A program made the position numbers and the translations under genes. A DNA stretch of 5,700 nt from Nitrospiraceae bacterium (GTDB lineage: Bacteria > Nitrospirota > Nitrospiria > Nitrospirales > UBA8639), in contig DOFS01000516.1 of assembly GCA_003523945.1 (NCBI GenBank), forward strand, positions 1 through 5,700. Reading direction: 5' to 3'. The first letter of the stretch is position 1. The number at the start of each line of letters is the position of its first letter. The notes beneath the pieces are model-generated. The model ran no database searches and was not told the DNA's origin. It saw nothing but the letters and a program-made list of their open reading frames with translations. Of the stretch, positions 1 to 5,700 are shown piece by piece.

Positions 1-305
1 AGCTCCCCCAAAATCGCGATTCCGGCAAACAACAGAAAGGCATATTTTTTATGAAGATGCTGTTCTTCGGTTTTTAAACTCATCAACATCAATACGAACA
101 GATATAAAATAAGAATGGCTCCGGCATACACAATGATTTGCACCGCAAAAAGGAATTCCGCATTCAACAGGACAAACAGTCCAGCCACATGGAGCAGGAG
201 CGTCAGCAGGGCCAATGCGCAATGCACAGCGTTTCGCAACGCCACAGTCAAAACCCCTGCCACGACACTCACCGTGGCAAAATATGCAAAAAGAAGCCAC
301 ATCAT
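1..305 (-). CDS. nuoJ: NADH-quinone oxidoreductase subunit J (NuoJ), 3' end outside window
   Basis: Integral membrane subunit of complex I, located at the joint between the quinone-binding heel and the antiporter-like pumping subunits. The frame starts with two adjacent ATG codons (305 and 302) and stays open to the window edge, giving 101 codons, about half of a usual NuoJ. The product is strongly hydrophobic, with probable membrane helices at residues 4-23, 28-48, 51-75 and from 88 onward. Residues 24-31 (RNAVHCAL) and 56-76 match the family pattern, including the QIIVYAGAI stretch that forms the pi-bulge helix (helix 3) thought to couple quinone chemistry to proton movement. It starts 7 bases after the nuoI stop. 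An AGGA about 14 bases before the first ATG is a weak, distant ribosome site, so translational coupling to nuoI is plausible. An overlapping 300-49 frame starting at GTG is a shadow. The identification is firm; the choice between the two ATGs is open. Confidence 0.93.
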   Translation of the reverse strand, partial: MMWLLFAYFATVSVVAGVLTVALRNAVHCALALLTLLLHVAGLFVLLNAEFLFAVQIIVYAGAILILYLFVLMLMSLKTEEQHLHKKYAFLLFAGIAILGE

Positions 306-312
306 GATGAAG

Positions 313-882
313 CTACGGATCCTGGGTGCTTTTTATCGAGACAGGGAAATGGTAGCGGTAGGCGCGGCCTTCCTCCCCTTCCTTCTCTTGGTTATGAGCA
401 TAGAGATACTTTTTGGCATCATCTATATGACGCTCCCCAATTTGGTAGAGCCGCTCCTTGTCAAAGAGGAGGGTTCGCTTATCATGAGTTGAAAACTCAT
501 AAACCTTGGTCATCGCCAGCGCATTCACGGGACAGGCTTCGACGCAGTATCCACAAAATACGCACTTGGTAATATCGATATAGAACTCAGTGGCATAACG
601 TTGGAGGGGGAGAGTCTTGTCTTCTTCGCTGATGACTTTAATGCACCGGGACGGACAAGCCGCCTCACATAAATCACAGCCCACGCAGCGCTCTTTCCCA
701 TCCTCATACCGCAGCAGACAGAGTGCCCCGCGATGGGCATCAGGAATTGTTCGTTTCTCGCGAGGATACTGAAAAGTGATGGGGCGGTGCAGCATATGCT
801 TAAACGTCACCTTCATGGCATCCCAGATTTCTCGGAAGAGCACGGCGTCGAAAAACTTTTTTGTCGCGGTAGAATTACTCAT
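313..882 (-). CDS. nuoI: NADH-quinone oxidoreductase subunit I (NuoI), 2x[4Fe-4S] ferredoxin-type
   Basis: Peripheral-arm subunit carrying clusters N6a and N6b, which pass electrons between NuoG and the N2 cluster in NuoB. The product is 189 residues, near the usual bacterial length of about 180. Residues 10-40 form the amphipathic N-terminal region that normally lies on the membrane. Two CxxCxxCxxxCP motifs are complete: C66/C69/C72/C76 and C107/C110/C113/C117, with the family hallmarks CVGCDLCEAACP and KCVFCGYCVEACPVNA. The residues after about 135 form a charged tail. The ATG at 882 is 23 bases after the nuoG stop. I see no convincing ribosome site before it, only purine-rich AGAAAG about 15 bases upstream, and no better in-frame ATG, so coupling to nuoG is possible. 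What stands out is the neighbour: nuoH normally precedes nuoI and is absent here. The identification is very secure, because the surrounding Nuo genes and the NuoI-specific N-terminus exclude a free ferredoxin. Confidence 0.97.
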   Translation of the reverse strand: MSNSTATKKFFDAVLFREIWDAMKVTFKHMLHRPITFQYPREKRTIPDAHRGALCLLRYEDGKERCVGCDLCEAACPSRCIKVISEEDKTLPLQRYATEFYIDITKCVFCGYCVEACPVNALAMTKVYEFSTHDKRTLLFDKERLYQIGERHIDDAKKYLYAHNQEKEGEEGRAYRYHFPVSIKSTQDP

Positions 883-905
883 CGTCGGATGAATCGTCTT
901 TCTGA

Positions 906-3596
906 TCAGGCTTTTTCAATAGAGACATAGGTCAACTTGAAATACGGAACCCCGGTGACAGGATCGACCTCAAGCGACATCAGGTCTTTCACAGGTGGAT
1001 CATTGAAATGTTCAGGAACCGCACAGGTGCCCGGCATCAGCGACATATCCTCCTCCACTCCCATCTCCACTGTACCCTGATCTGAGGTGATCCGCACCCG
1101 GTCAGACGCATTGAGTCCAAGATTTTTAAGGTCTTCAGCGCTCATTCGAAGACGCGACGTATTTGGAGAAATTTCCATCAGACCGGAGGCCCGGGTGGAA
1201 AGTTTCCCTGAATGATAGATTAATTGGATCATGCGTAGGCCAAAAGGGCGTTGAGTGGCGCTCTTCCTGTTCACGGAATACCGCGAGGCCACTTCCTGCG
1301 AAAAAGCCTTCGAAAAGTATTCGGAAAGTTGAGGAGTCAGGTGAGGCACCTTTCCCAGATTGTAATAACCGGGAAGCACTTTTCGGATTTCATTTTGAAT
1401 ATCCTGGGTGGTTTCGTATTCCATTGGCGAACCCAACCCGTTGGCCATTCCGACCATAATGTGCCAATCCAAAGTGCTTTCCCCAAGAGAATCCAGAGCC
1501 GGACGGAGAAATTGGACCTTCCCTTCCTGATTAGTCACCGTGCCGTCCTTTTCTGCAAACGTTGAAGCAGGGAAAACGACATGAGCCATTTTGGCGGTTT
1601 CCGTCAAGAAGGGGTCCTGGCAGATAAGGACTTCTAACTTCGCTAATGCACCTGCGACATCATAGGAGGCAGGAAGCGTCTCTAATGGATTTTCCCCGAC
1701 CAGATAGAGGGCCTTAATTTCACCCGTTTGACAACGATCCAGGATTTCCATGAGATTGGCTCCCCGATCAACGTCCGGAAGATTATTGCCCCAGACTCGA
1801 ACAAATCTTTCACGGGCTTGGGAATCGGTGAAGGCAACCGGACCGGGCAAAAATTCTGGTGCGACACCCATATCGACGGCCCCTTGTTCGTTGGCTTCTT
1901 CGGTATAGGTATTAATGCCGCATCCTTTTCTACCGAGCTTTCCTGTCAGCCAGGCCAGATCGATAAGATTCATCATATGCTGGTAGCCTCCACCACGCCG
2001 GAGTATGCCCTCCCCGCAAATGATAATCGACCGGGACGCTTCTGCAAAAATTCGAGCTGCCTCATGAATTTGCTCCCGATCCACTCCGGTTTGGTCGGCG
2101 ATTTCCTCAAGGGAGAAAGATCCAACAGCCTGCCGTAACGAATTCAGGGCTTCGGGGAATGCCGATGTGGCTTCTTCGTCAATTAAATCCTGGTCTATGA
2201 CCGACTTCACCAAACCCTGAATAAAGAGGCCCTCGGTCCCCGGCTTCACCATCATAGGGTGAGAGGCCAATTTGGCAATATTGGTTTGCATGGAATCCAC
2301 GACAATGGTTTGGGCTTTATACAGCCCCATAGCCGACTTCACCCGCAAACTTGCGACAGGATTGGTCTCCGTAATGTTCGCTCCAATGATGAGCACTGCC
2401 TTCGCTTTATTGATCTCTTCCGAAGTATTCATCATCCGGGGAAGACCCAAGGCCTGCTTCATGGCCCTGACGAAATTCAGATGTCCATATCTGGCACTGC
2501 TGTCGAGTTGATTACTGCCAATGACCGAACGCATAAATTTTTGAAACACGTACAGATCTTCGTTGGTACACCGTGCTGTAATAATCCCGGCAATCGCCTG
2601 CGCCCCATATTGTGCCTTGACATAGGCTAAGCGCCCTGATGCCAAATCGAGGGCATCAAGCCATGGAGATGGTTGTAAGCCAGAGTCGGTACGCACTAAC
2701 GGGGCTTTAAGTCGGGTGGCACTGTCGATAAATTGAAAGCCAAATCGGCCACGCACACAGATTCCGTCATGCCCATTCACCGTATCCGTGCGATCTCCCC
2801 ATTTGTTCTTCCAGGAAAGGGGGGAGGTCACCCGAACGACTTCCGTATCCTTGGTTTCCAAATATATTTGGCACCCGTCGCCGCAGTAGTTGCACGTCGT
2901 GGTCGTCTTCTTCAGCTGCCAGGGTTTATAGGCATATTTCGAAAATTTATTCGTAATGGCCCCGACCGGGCATACGGCTAAACAATCTCCACAGAATTCA
3001 CAATCCAGGGCTTGATCGCCCTTCGCCACCACCTGGGTAAACCCGCCCTTTTTCATAAATTGCAGGGCATCGATGCGTAGCACGTCTTTACAGATATTGA
3101 TGCATTCTCCACAGGCAATGCAGCGGTTCATGTTGAAATCAAGAACCAGACTGCGCGTATCTTCCGGAATATTTTTTTGCTTCGCGTTGGCTAGGTTGGT
3201 CACACCATGTTGGAAGGCCATGTCCTGAAGTTCGCAATGGCCATCGGCATCGCACACCGGACAATCCAACGGATGGACGGACAGATGCTTCTCAACAGCT
3301 TTTTTCCTGGCGAGAAACAGATCTTCTCCCTCTGTCTGAATGACCATCCCGGCCGCTGCCTTCGCGGTGCATGACCGGACAGGTGCTTTCTTGCCCTCTT
3401 GAAAAACCAGACACATGCCACAGGATCCGAAGGGGTCGAAGGTATAGTGGTAACACATCGCGGGCACAATTTTGCCCGTGCTGGATATGACGTCATAGAG
3501 AGAGACTCCTTCCTTGGCCTGGACAATTTCGCCATCCAAGGTCAGCTCAATCGTCGCCGCTTCAACATCAGGCGTAGTGACGGGCTTTAATCCCAT
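906..3596 (-). CDS. nuoG: NuoG-type complex I subunit with formate-dehydrogenase-alpha-like architecture
   Basis: Large iron-sulfur subunit at the outer end of the peripheral arm, 896 residues. Domains in order: [2Fe-2S] ferredoxin fold, residues 15-85 (C48, C59, C62, C76; N1b type); His-Cys3 [4Fe-4S] site (H108, C112, C115, C121; N5 type); a ferredoxin domain with two full Cys sets, 159-209; an N7-type site (C235, C238, C242, C280); a molybdopterin-oxidoreductase fold to about 760; and a C-terminal dinucleotide-binding-like domain, about 775-893. Blocks such as GANITETNP (about 407), NEQGAVDMG and FAEKDGTVTNQEGKVQ resemble formate dehydrogenase alpha subunits more than E. coli NuoG. The Mo-ligand Cys/SeCys position is Gly371, followed by a retained His372, so formate dehydrogenase activity is unlikely. 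C280 is followed by V-R-G-R-F-G, with Arg where formate dehydrogenases usually have Lys. The ATG at 3596 has a good ribosome site. Position between nuoD and nuoI supports the complex I role. Whether a pterin cofactor is bound cannot be told from sequence. Confidence 0.92.
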   Translation of the reverse strand: MGLKPVTTPDVEAATIELTLDGEIVQAKEGVSLYDVISSTGKIVPAMCYHYTFDPFGSCGMCLVFQEGKKAPVRSCTAKAAAGMVIQTEGEDLFLARKKAVEKHLSVHPLDCPVCDADGHCELQDMAFQHGVTNLANAKQKNIPEDTRSLVLDFNMNRCIACGECINICKDVLRIDALQFMKKGGFTQVVAKGDQALDCEFCGDCLAVCPVGAITNKFSKYAYKPWQLKKTTTTCNYCGDGCQIYLETKDTEVVRVTSPLSWKNKWGDRTDTVNGHDGICVRGRFGFQFIDSATRLKAPLVRTDSGLQPSPWLDALDLASGRLAYVKAQYGAQAIAGIITARCTNEDLYVFQKFMRSVIGSNQLDSSARYGHLNFVRAMKQALGLPRMMNTSEEINKAKAVLIIGANITETNPVASLRVKSAMGLYKAQTIVVDSMQTNIAKLASHPMMVKPGTEGLFIQGLVKSVIDQDLIDEEATSAFPEALNSLRQAVGSFSLEEIADQTGVDREQIHEAARIFAEASRSIIICGEGILRRGGGYQHMMNLIDLAWLTGKLGRKGCGINTYTEEANEQGAVDMGVAPEFLPGPVAFTDSQARERFVRVWGNNLPDVDRGANLMEILDRCQTGEIKALYLVGENPLETLPASYDVAGALAKLEVLICQDPFLTETAKMAHVVFPASTFAEKDGTVTNQEGKVQFLRPALDSLGESTLDWHIMVGMANGLGSPMEYETTQDIQNEIRKVLPGYYNLGKVPHLTPQLSEYFSKAFSQEVASRYSVNRKSATQRPFGLRMIQLIYHSGKLSTRASGLMEISPNTSRLRMSAEDLKNLGLNASDRVRITSDQGTVEMGVEEDMSLMPGTCAVPEHFNDPPVKDLMSLEVDPVTGVPYFKLTYVSIEKA
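2970..3122 (-). other. Two-cluster [4Fe-4S] ferredoxin domain inside nuoG
   Basis: This stretch encodes NuoG residues 159-209. The first set is C159, C162, C165, C169 and the second is C199, C202, C205, C209, the latter followed by Pro210. By the usual ferredoxin rule, C159/C162/C165 with C209 would hold one cluster, equivalent to N4 of complex I; the spacing from C165 to C209 is close to that in Thermus Nqo3. C169 with C199/C202/C205 would hold a second cluster. Textbook NuoG keeps only the N4 ligands, and the second set is degenerate there. The full eight-Cys form is typical of FeFe hydrogenases and NAD-linked formate dehydrogenase alpha subunits. The cysteines are seen directly; occupancy is inferred. 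Confidence 0.88.
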
Positions 3597-3601
3597 TGAA
3601 G

Positions 3602-3610
3602 TCCCCTTCT
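3602..3610 (-). promoter_or_regulatory. Ribosome binding site of nuoG
   Basis: The minus strand reads AGAAGGGGA, ending 5 bases before the ATG at 3596, with the AAGG core about 8 bases from the start. It is the clearest Shine-Dalgarno sequence in the window and settles the nuoG start. It lies in the 62-base spacer after nuoD, where nuoE and nuoF would be expected, so nuoG appears to be translated independently of nuoD. Confidence 0.75.
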
Positions 3611-3658
3611 CAATATCACCAATAACATACGTTCAAGACCTGGTCCGGCACGACAACC

Positions 3659-4903
3659 TTACCGATCGCACTCCCCCATGACAATATCGTATGTACCAAA
3701 AATCGTGACCGCATCGGCAATCATATAGCCCTTGGCCATATAATCAAATGCACCCATGTGAATAAAAGAGGGTGCACGAATTTTCAGACGGTAGGGCCGC
3801 CCTCCGCCAGTGCTGACGATATAAAAGCCCAGCTCCCCTTTATGGGCTTCAGTTCCGCAATAGATTTCCCCGGCTGGGGCATCAAATCCTTGTGAAAACA
3901 GTTTAAATTGCTGAATCATTGACTCCAGATTGGTAAACACCCGATCTTTAGGAGGCAAGGTCACACTCGGTACATCGGCCATGATCGGCCCTGGCTCCAT
4001 TTGCTGCAGGCATTGTTGAATAATTTTGATGCTTTCACGCATTTCCTCAATCCGAATCCAGTACCGGTCGTAGGTGTCTCCATTTTTCCCCACCGGCACG
4101 CTAAATTCACATTTAGGATACGCGCTATAGGGTTCATATTTCCGCAGATCGTAATCAACCCCTGATCCTCGCAAGGTCGGGCCGCTCAATCCAAAACTCA
4201 GCGCATCTTCGGCGGAGATCACCGCCACACCGCGTGTCCGGGCTAACCAGATGCGGTTTTTTTCCAAAAACACCACATATTCATCAATCTTCGGAGGAAA
4301 ATAGTCCAGGAATCTTTGGACCTTGTCTATCAACGAAGCAGTGAAGTCCCGTTCCACTCCGCCAATGCGATACCAGCTGGTGGTCAGTCTGGCACCACAC
4401 AATTCGTCGAACCAATCCAACAAAATCTCCCGGTCACGAAACGTATAAAAGAACACGGTCATCGCCCCGATATCCAGCGCCTGAGTGCCCAACCAGAACA
4501 GATGGCCGATAATACGCTGCACCTCAGCCACGAGAGTCCGGAGATACTCCGCCCTGTCGGGAAGAGTGATATCCATGAGTTTTTCTACCGCCCGACAATA
4601 GGCAAAGTTGTTGTACATCGCGCAGACATAATCCAGCCTGTCTGTATGAGGAATAAACTGATGATACGTCCCATCCTCAGCCAGTTTTTCGACTCCCCGA
4701 TGAAGAAAGCCCAGCACCGGGGTGGATTTTACTATCCGCTCACCCTCAAGCTCTAAGATGACCTTCAGTACCCCATGCGTACTCGGGTGTTGTGGCCCCA
4801 TGTTTAAAAGAAGTTCTTCCGTCCGGAGCGTAGGCAATGACTCCGTTTCCGGGTGATTCGGATCGACTTTATAGACGGTCGTACGTTGATCTTCCAGCTT
4901 CAT
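3659..4903 (-). CDS. nuoD: NADH-quinone oxidoreductase subunit D (NuoD, 49 kDa type)
   Basis: Peripheral-arm subunit that, with NuoB, forms the quinone-reduction site next to cluster N2. It is homologous to [NiFe] hydrogenase large subunits but without the metal-binding cysteines. The product is 414 residues, normal for a stand-alone NuoD. The GPQHPSTHGVL block sits at residues 36-46. His43 and Tyr92 (in HTDRLDY) are 49 residues apart, matching the quinone-headgroup ligands His38 and Tyr87 of Thermus Nqo4. The C-terminus ends in the family motif MGECDR. The ATG at 4903 is preceded by TTAGG with an 8-base spacing, a moderate ribosome site, and no upstream in-frame start looks better. It lies 53 bases after nuoC and is not fused to it. 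The gene looks intact, and the conserved quinone residues suggest a working quinone site. The identification is very secure. Confidence 0.98.
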   Translation of the reverse strand: MKLEDQRTTVYKVDPNHPETESLPTLRTEELLLNMGPQHPSTHGVLKVILELEGERIVKSTPVLGFLHRGVEKLAEDGTYHQFIPHTDRLDYVCAMYNNFAYCRAVEKLMDITLPDRAEYLRTLVAEVQRIIGHLFWLGTQALDIGAMTVFFYTFRDREILLDWFDELCGARLTTSWYRIGGVERDFTASLIDKVQRFLDYFPPKIDEYVVFLEKNRIWLARTRGVAVISAEDALSFGLSGPTLRGSGVDYDLRKYEPYSAYPKCEFSVPVGKNGDTYDRYWIRIEEMRESIKIIQQCLQQMEPGPIMADVPSVTLPPKDRVFTNLESMIQQFKLFSQGFDAPAGEIYCGTEAHKGELGFYIVSTGGGRPYRLKIRAPSFIHMGAFDYMAKGYMIADAVTIFGTYDIVMGECDR

Positions 4904-4911
4904 GATATCTG

Positions 4912-4916
4912 CCTAA
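4912..4916 (-). promoter_or_regulatory. Probable ribosome binding site of nuoD
   Basis: The minus strand has TTAGG, with AGG ending 8 bases before the ATG at 4903. It is a partial Shine-Dalgarno match at sensible spacing in the 53-base nuoC-nuoD spacer, which holds no other signal I can see. Confidence 0.45.
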
Positions 4917-4956
4917 AGCCTTTTGGTTGACCTTTTCCCGTTAAGGAACCCAGTGA

Positions 4957-5451
4957 TTAAGTCGGGTCGTTTAAAAAATCAAAGGTATCACGCCAACCCT
5001 TCCCCTGAACGGGGAAATCTTTGCGAAGCGGATATCCTTCTGTGTAATCATCCGGCATCAAAATGCGGCGAAGGTCAGGATGACGATTAAACCGGATGCC
5101 CATCATGTCAAACACTTCCCGCTCCATGAAATCCGCTCCCATCCAAAGATCCGTCATGGAATCGACCAGACAATCGTGTTCAGGAACTCGGGTTTTGATT
5201 CGAATCCGATGGCGTTTCCGAATGGAATAGACTTCATACACCACTTCAAATCGTTCTTTATCGTCAGGCCAATCCACTGAACTGACGTGTACCATGTAAT
5301 CGCAGTCCAGGTCAGGATCCTTCCGGACATATGAACAGACATCATGCAGGGTTTCCCGCTTAACAGTAATCGCCAGGTCCCCCCGCCATTCATTGGCCCC
5401 CACAAACCCTTCAGGGAATCGGCTTTGGATCTTTTCGGCAATCGGATGCAT
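4957..5451 (-). CDS. nuoC: NADH-quinone oxidoreductase subunit C (NuoC, 30 kDa type)
   Basis: Peripheral-arm subunit that packs against NuoD and NuoB; it has no cofactor of its own and helps build the quinone module. The product is 164 residues, within the range of short bacterial NuoC proteins. The 30 kDa-subunit signature is complete at residues 110-131: ERE-x2-DMM, six residues, then H-x3-R-x-IL. It is followed by the typical MPDDYTEGYPLRKDFP block (132-147). An internal block with DWPDD and FEVVYEVYS (60-76) also fits the family. The ATG at 5451 comes 19 bases after the nuoB stop. The upstream sequence has only a weak purine run (GAGA, about 7 bases before the start), so coupling to nuoB is plausible. 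Its C-terminus stops cleanly before nuoD, so the E. coli-type NuoCD fusion is not present. Nothing suggests truncation or frameshift. Confidence 0.97.
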   Translation of the reverse strand: MHPIAEKIQSRFPEGFVGANEWRGDLAITVKRETLHDVCSYVRKDPDLDCDYMVHVSSVDWPDDKERFEVVYEVYSIRKRHRIRIKTRVPEHDCLVDSMTDLWMGADFMEREVFDMMGIRFNRHPDLRRILMPDDYTEGYPLRKDFPVQGKGWRDTFDFLNDPT

Positions 5452-5470
5452 GCGTTGTTCTCGGCTTTCT

Positions 5471-5700
5471 TTAGACTTTGACCTGTTCCGGTTGCTTCGT
5501 GAACACCCGTTTCTGCATGATCCGATCCTGCAATTTCAAAATCCCATCAAACAAGGCTTCCGGGGTCGGAGGACACCCGGGCACATAAATATCAACGGGA
5601 ACGAACCGATCGACTCCCTGAACAACACTATAACTGTCATAAATATTTCCGGATGTGGCGCATGATCCCATGGAAATGACGTATTTTGGCTCAGGCATCT
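5471..5700 (-). CDS. nuoB: NADH-quinone oxidoreductase subunit B (NuoB), 5' end outside window
   Basis: Peripheral-arm subunit carrying cluster N2, the [4Fe-4S] centre that donates directly to quinone. The C-terminal 76 codons or so are visible. The frame runs through the window edge, and the two bases before the first visible Met fit the usual Q-MPEPKYV context, so that Met is internal and not the start. Of the four N2 ligands, the last two are visible in the conserved contexts ISMGSCA and [12 protein letters not shown]. The adjacent-Cys pair lies upstream, outside the window. The tail after the conserved core ([16 protein letters not shown]) is short and charged. nuoC follows 19 bases downstream. 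By family order, nuoA is expected upstream of the visible part. The identification is very secure from the motifs and neighbours. Confidence 0.96.
   Translation of the reverse strand, partial: MPEPKYVISMGSCATSGNIYDSYSVVQGVDRFVPVDIYVPGCPPTPEALFDGILKLQDRIMQKRVFTKQPEQVKV

Noticed and set aside
49..300. Minus-strand frame of 83 codons starting with GTG at 300
   Set aside because: It overlaps the hydrophobic, family-matching nuoJ frame starting at 305, is Cys/Arg/Gly-rich and resembles no known protein; it is an out-of-frame shadow.
138..572. Plus-strand open frame of 144 codons
   Set aside because: It is antisense across nuoJ and nuoI, has low-complexity His/Gln/Arg-rich composition, and has no recognisable domain or convincing ribosome site.
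2259..2630. Plus-strand open frame of 123 codons inside nuoG
   Set aside because: It is fully antisense to a conserved part of nuoG and shows no recognisable motif; the opposite strand has strong family conservation.
906..3596. Catalytic NAD-dependent formate dehydrogenase alpha subunit
   Set aside because: The Cys/SeCys metal ligand is Gly371, and the gene sits between nuoD and nuoI in a tight nuo operon, so a NuoG role is better supported.
3637..3645. Small inverted repeat (GACC-T-GGTC) in the nuoD-nuoG spacer, considered as a terminator or operator
   Set aside because: It has only a 4-base stem with a 1-base centre and no T-run; too short to be distinguished from chance.
4316..4756. Plus-strand open frame of 146 codons inside nuoD
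   Set aside because: It is antisense to conserved nuoD sequence, and no domain or start signal supports it.
4904..4956. nuoC-nuoD spacer checked for a promoter or terminator
   Set aside because: It is 53 bases with no hairpin plus T-run and no credible -35/-10 pair beyond chance; only the partial ribosome site is supported.

Overview
The window is an internal piece of one operon for respiratory complex I (proton-pumping quinone oxidoreductase, Nuo). All genes lie on the minus strand, so transcription runs from high to low coordinates: nuoB (5' end cut off) - nuoC - nuoD - nuoG - nuoI - nuoJ (3' end cut off). Spacers are only 7 to 62 bases, with no terminator or obvious internal promoter, so one transcript is likely. 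I see no tRNA, rRNA, CRISPR array, mobile element or significant repeat. The antisense open frames look like shadows of the nuo genes.

Layout: 5471-5700 holds the C-terminal part of NuoB (N2 cluster subunit). 4957-5451 is NuoC and 3659-4903 is NuoD, encoded separately rather than as the fused NuoCD of Escherichia coli. 906-3596 is a large iron-sulfur/molybdopterin-fold NuoG, 313-882 is NuoI (two [4Fe-4S] clusters), and 1-305 is the first half of the membrane subunit NuoJ. Together B, C, D and I form the arm that carries electrons to or from the quinone site. G extends the iron-sulfur chain outward and J belongs to the proton-pumping membrane arm.

The unusual points are what is missing and what NuoG looks like. 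In the usual order (A-B-C-D-E-F-G-H-I-J-...), nuoE and nuoF (NADH/FMN module) should lie between D and G, and nuoH (quinone-chamber membrane subunit) between G and I. Neither gap, 62 and 23 bases, can hold them. NuoG carries a complete two-cluster [4Fe-4S] ferredoxin domain, one cluster more than textbook NuoG. Its C-terminal two thirds read like a NAD-dependent or FeFe-hydrogenase-linked formate dehydrogenase alpha subunit, but the molybdenum-ligand Cys/SeCys position is Gly. My inference is a complex I that does not use NADH through NuoEF locally and may exchange electrons with ferredoxin or another low-potential partner.

Organism: the separate nuoC and nuoD, the moderate base composition and the sequence character of the subunits suggest Nitrospirota, possibly a Nitrospira-like nitrite oxidizer. 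Complex I variants in that group have been linked to reverse electron transport. This is recollection rather than a search result, and the taxonomic call is tentative.
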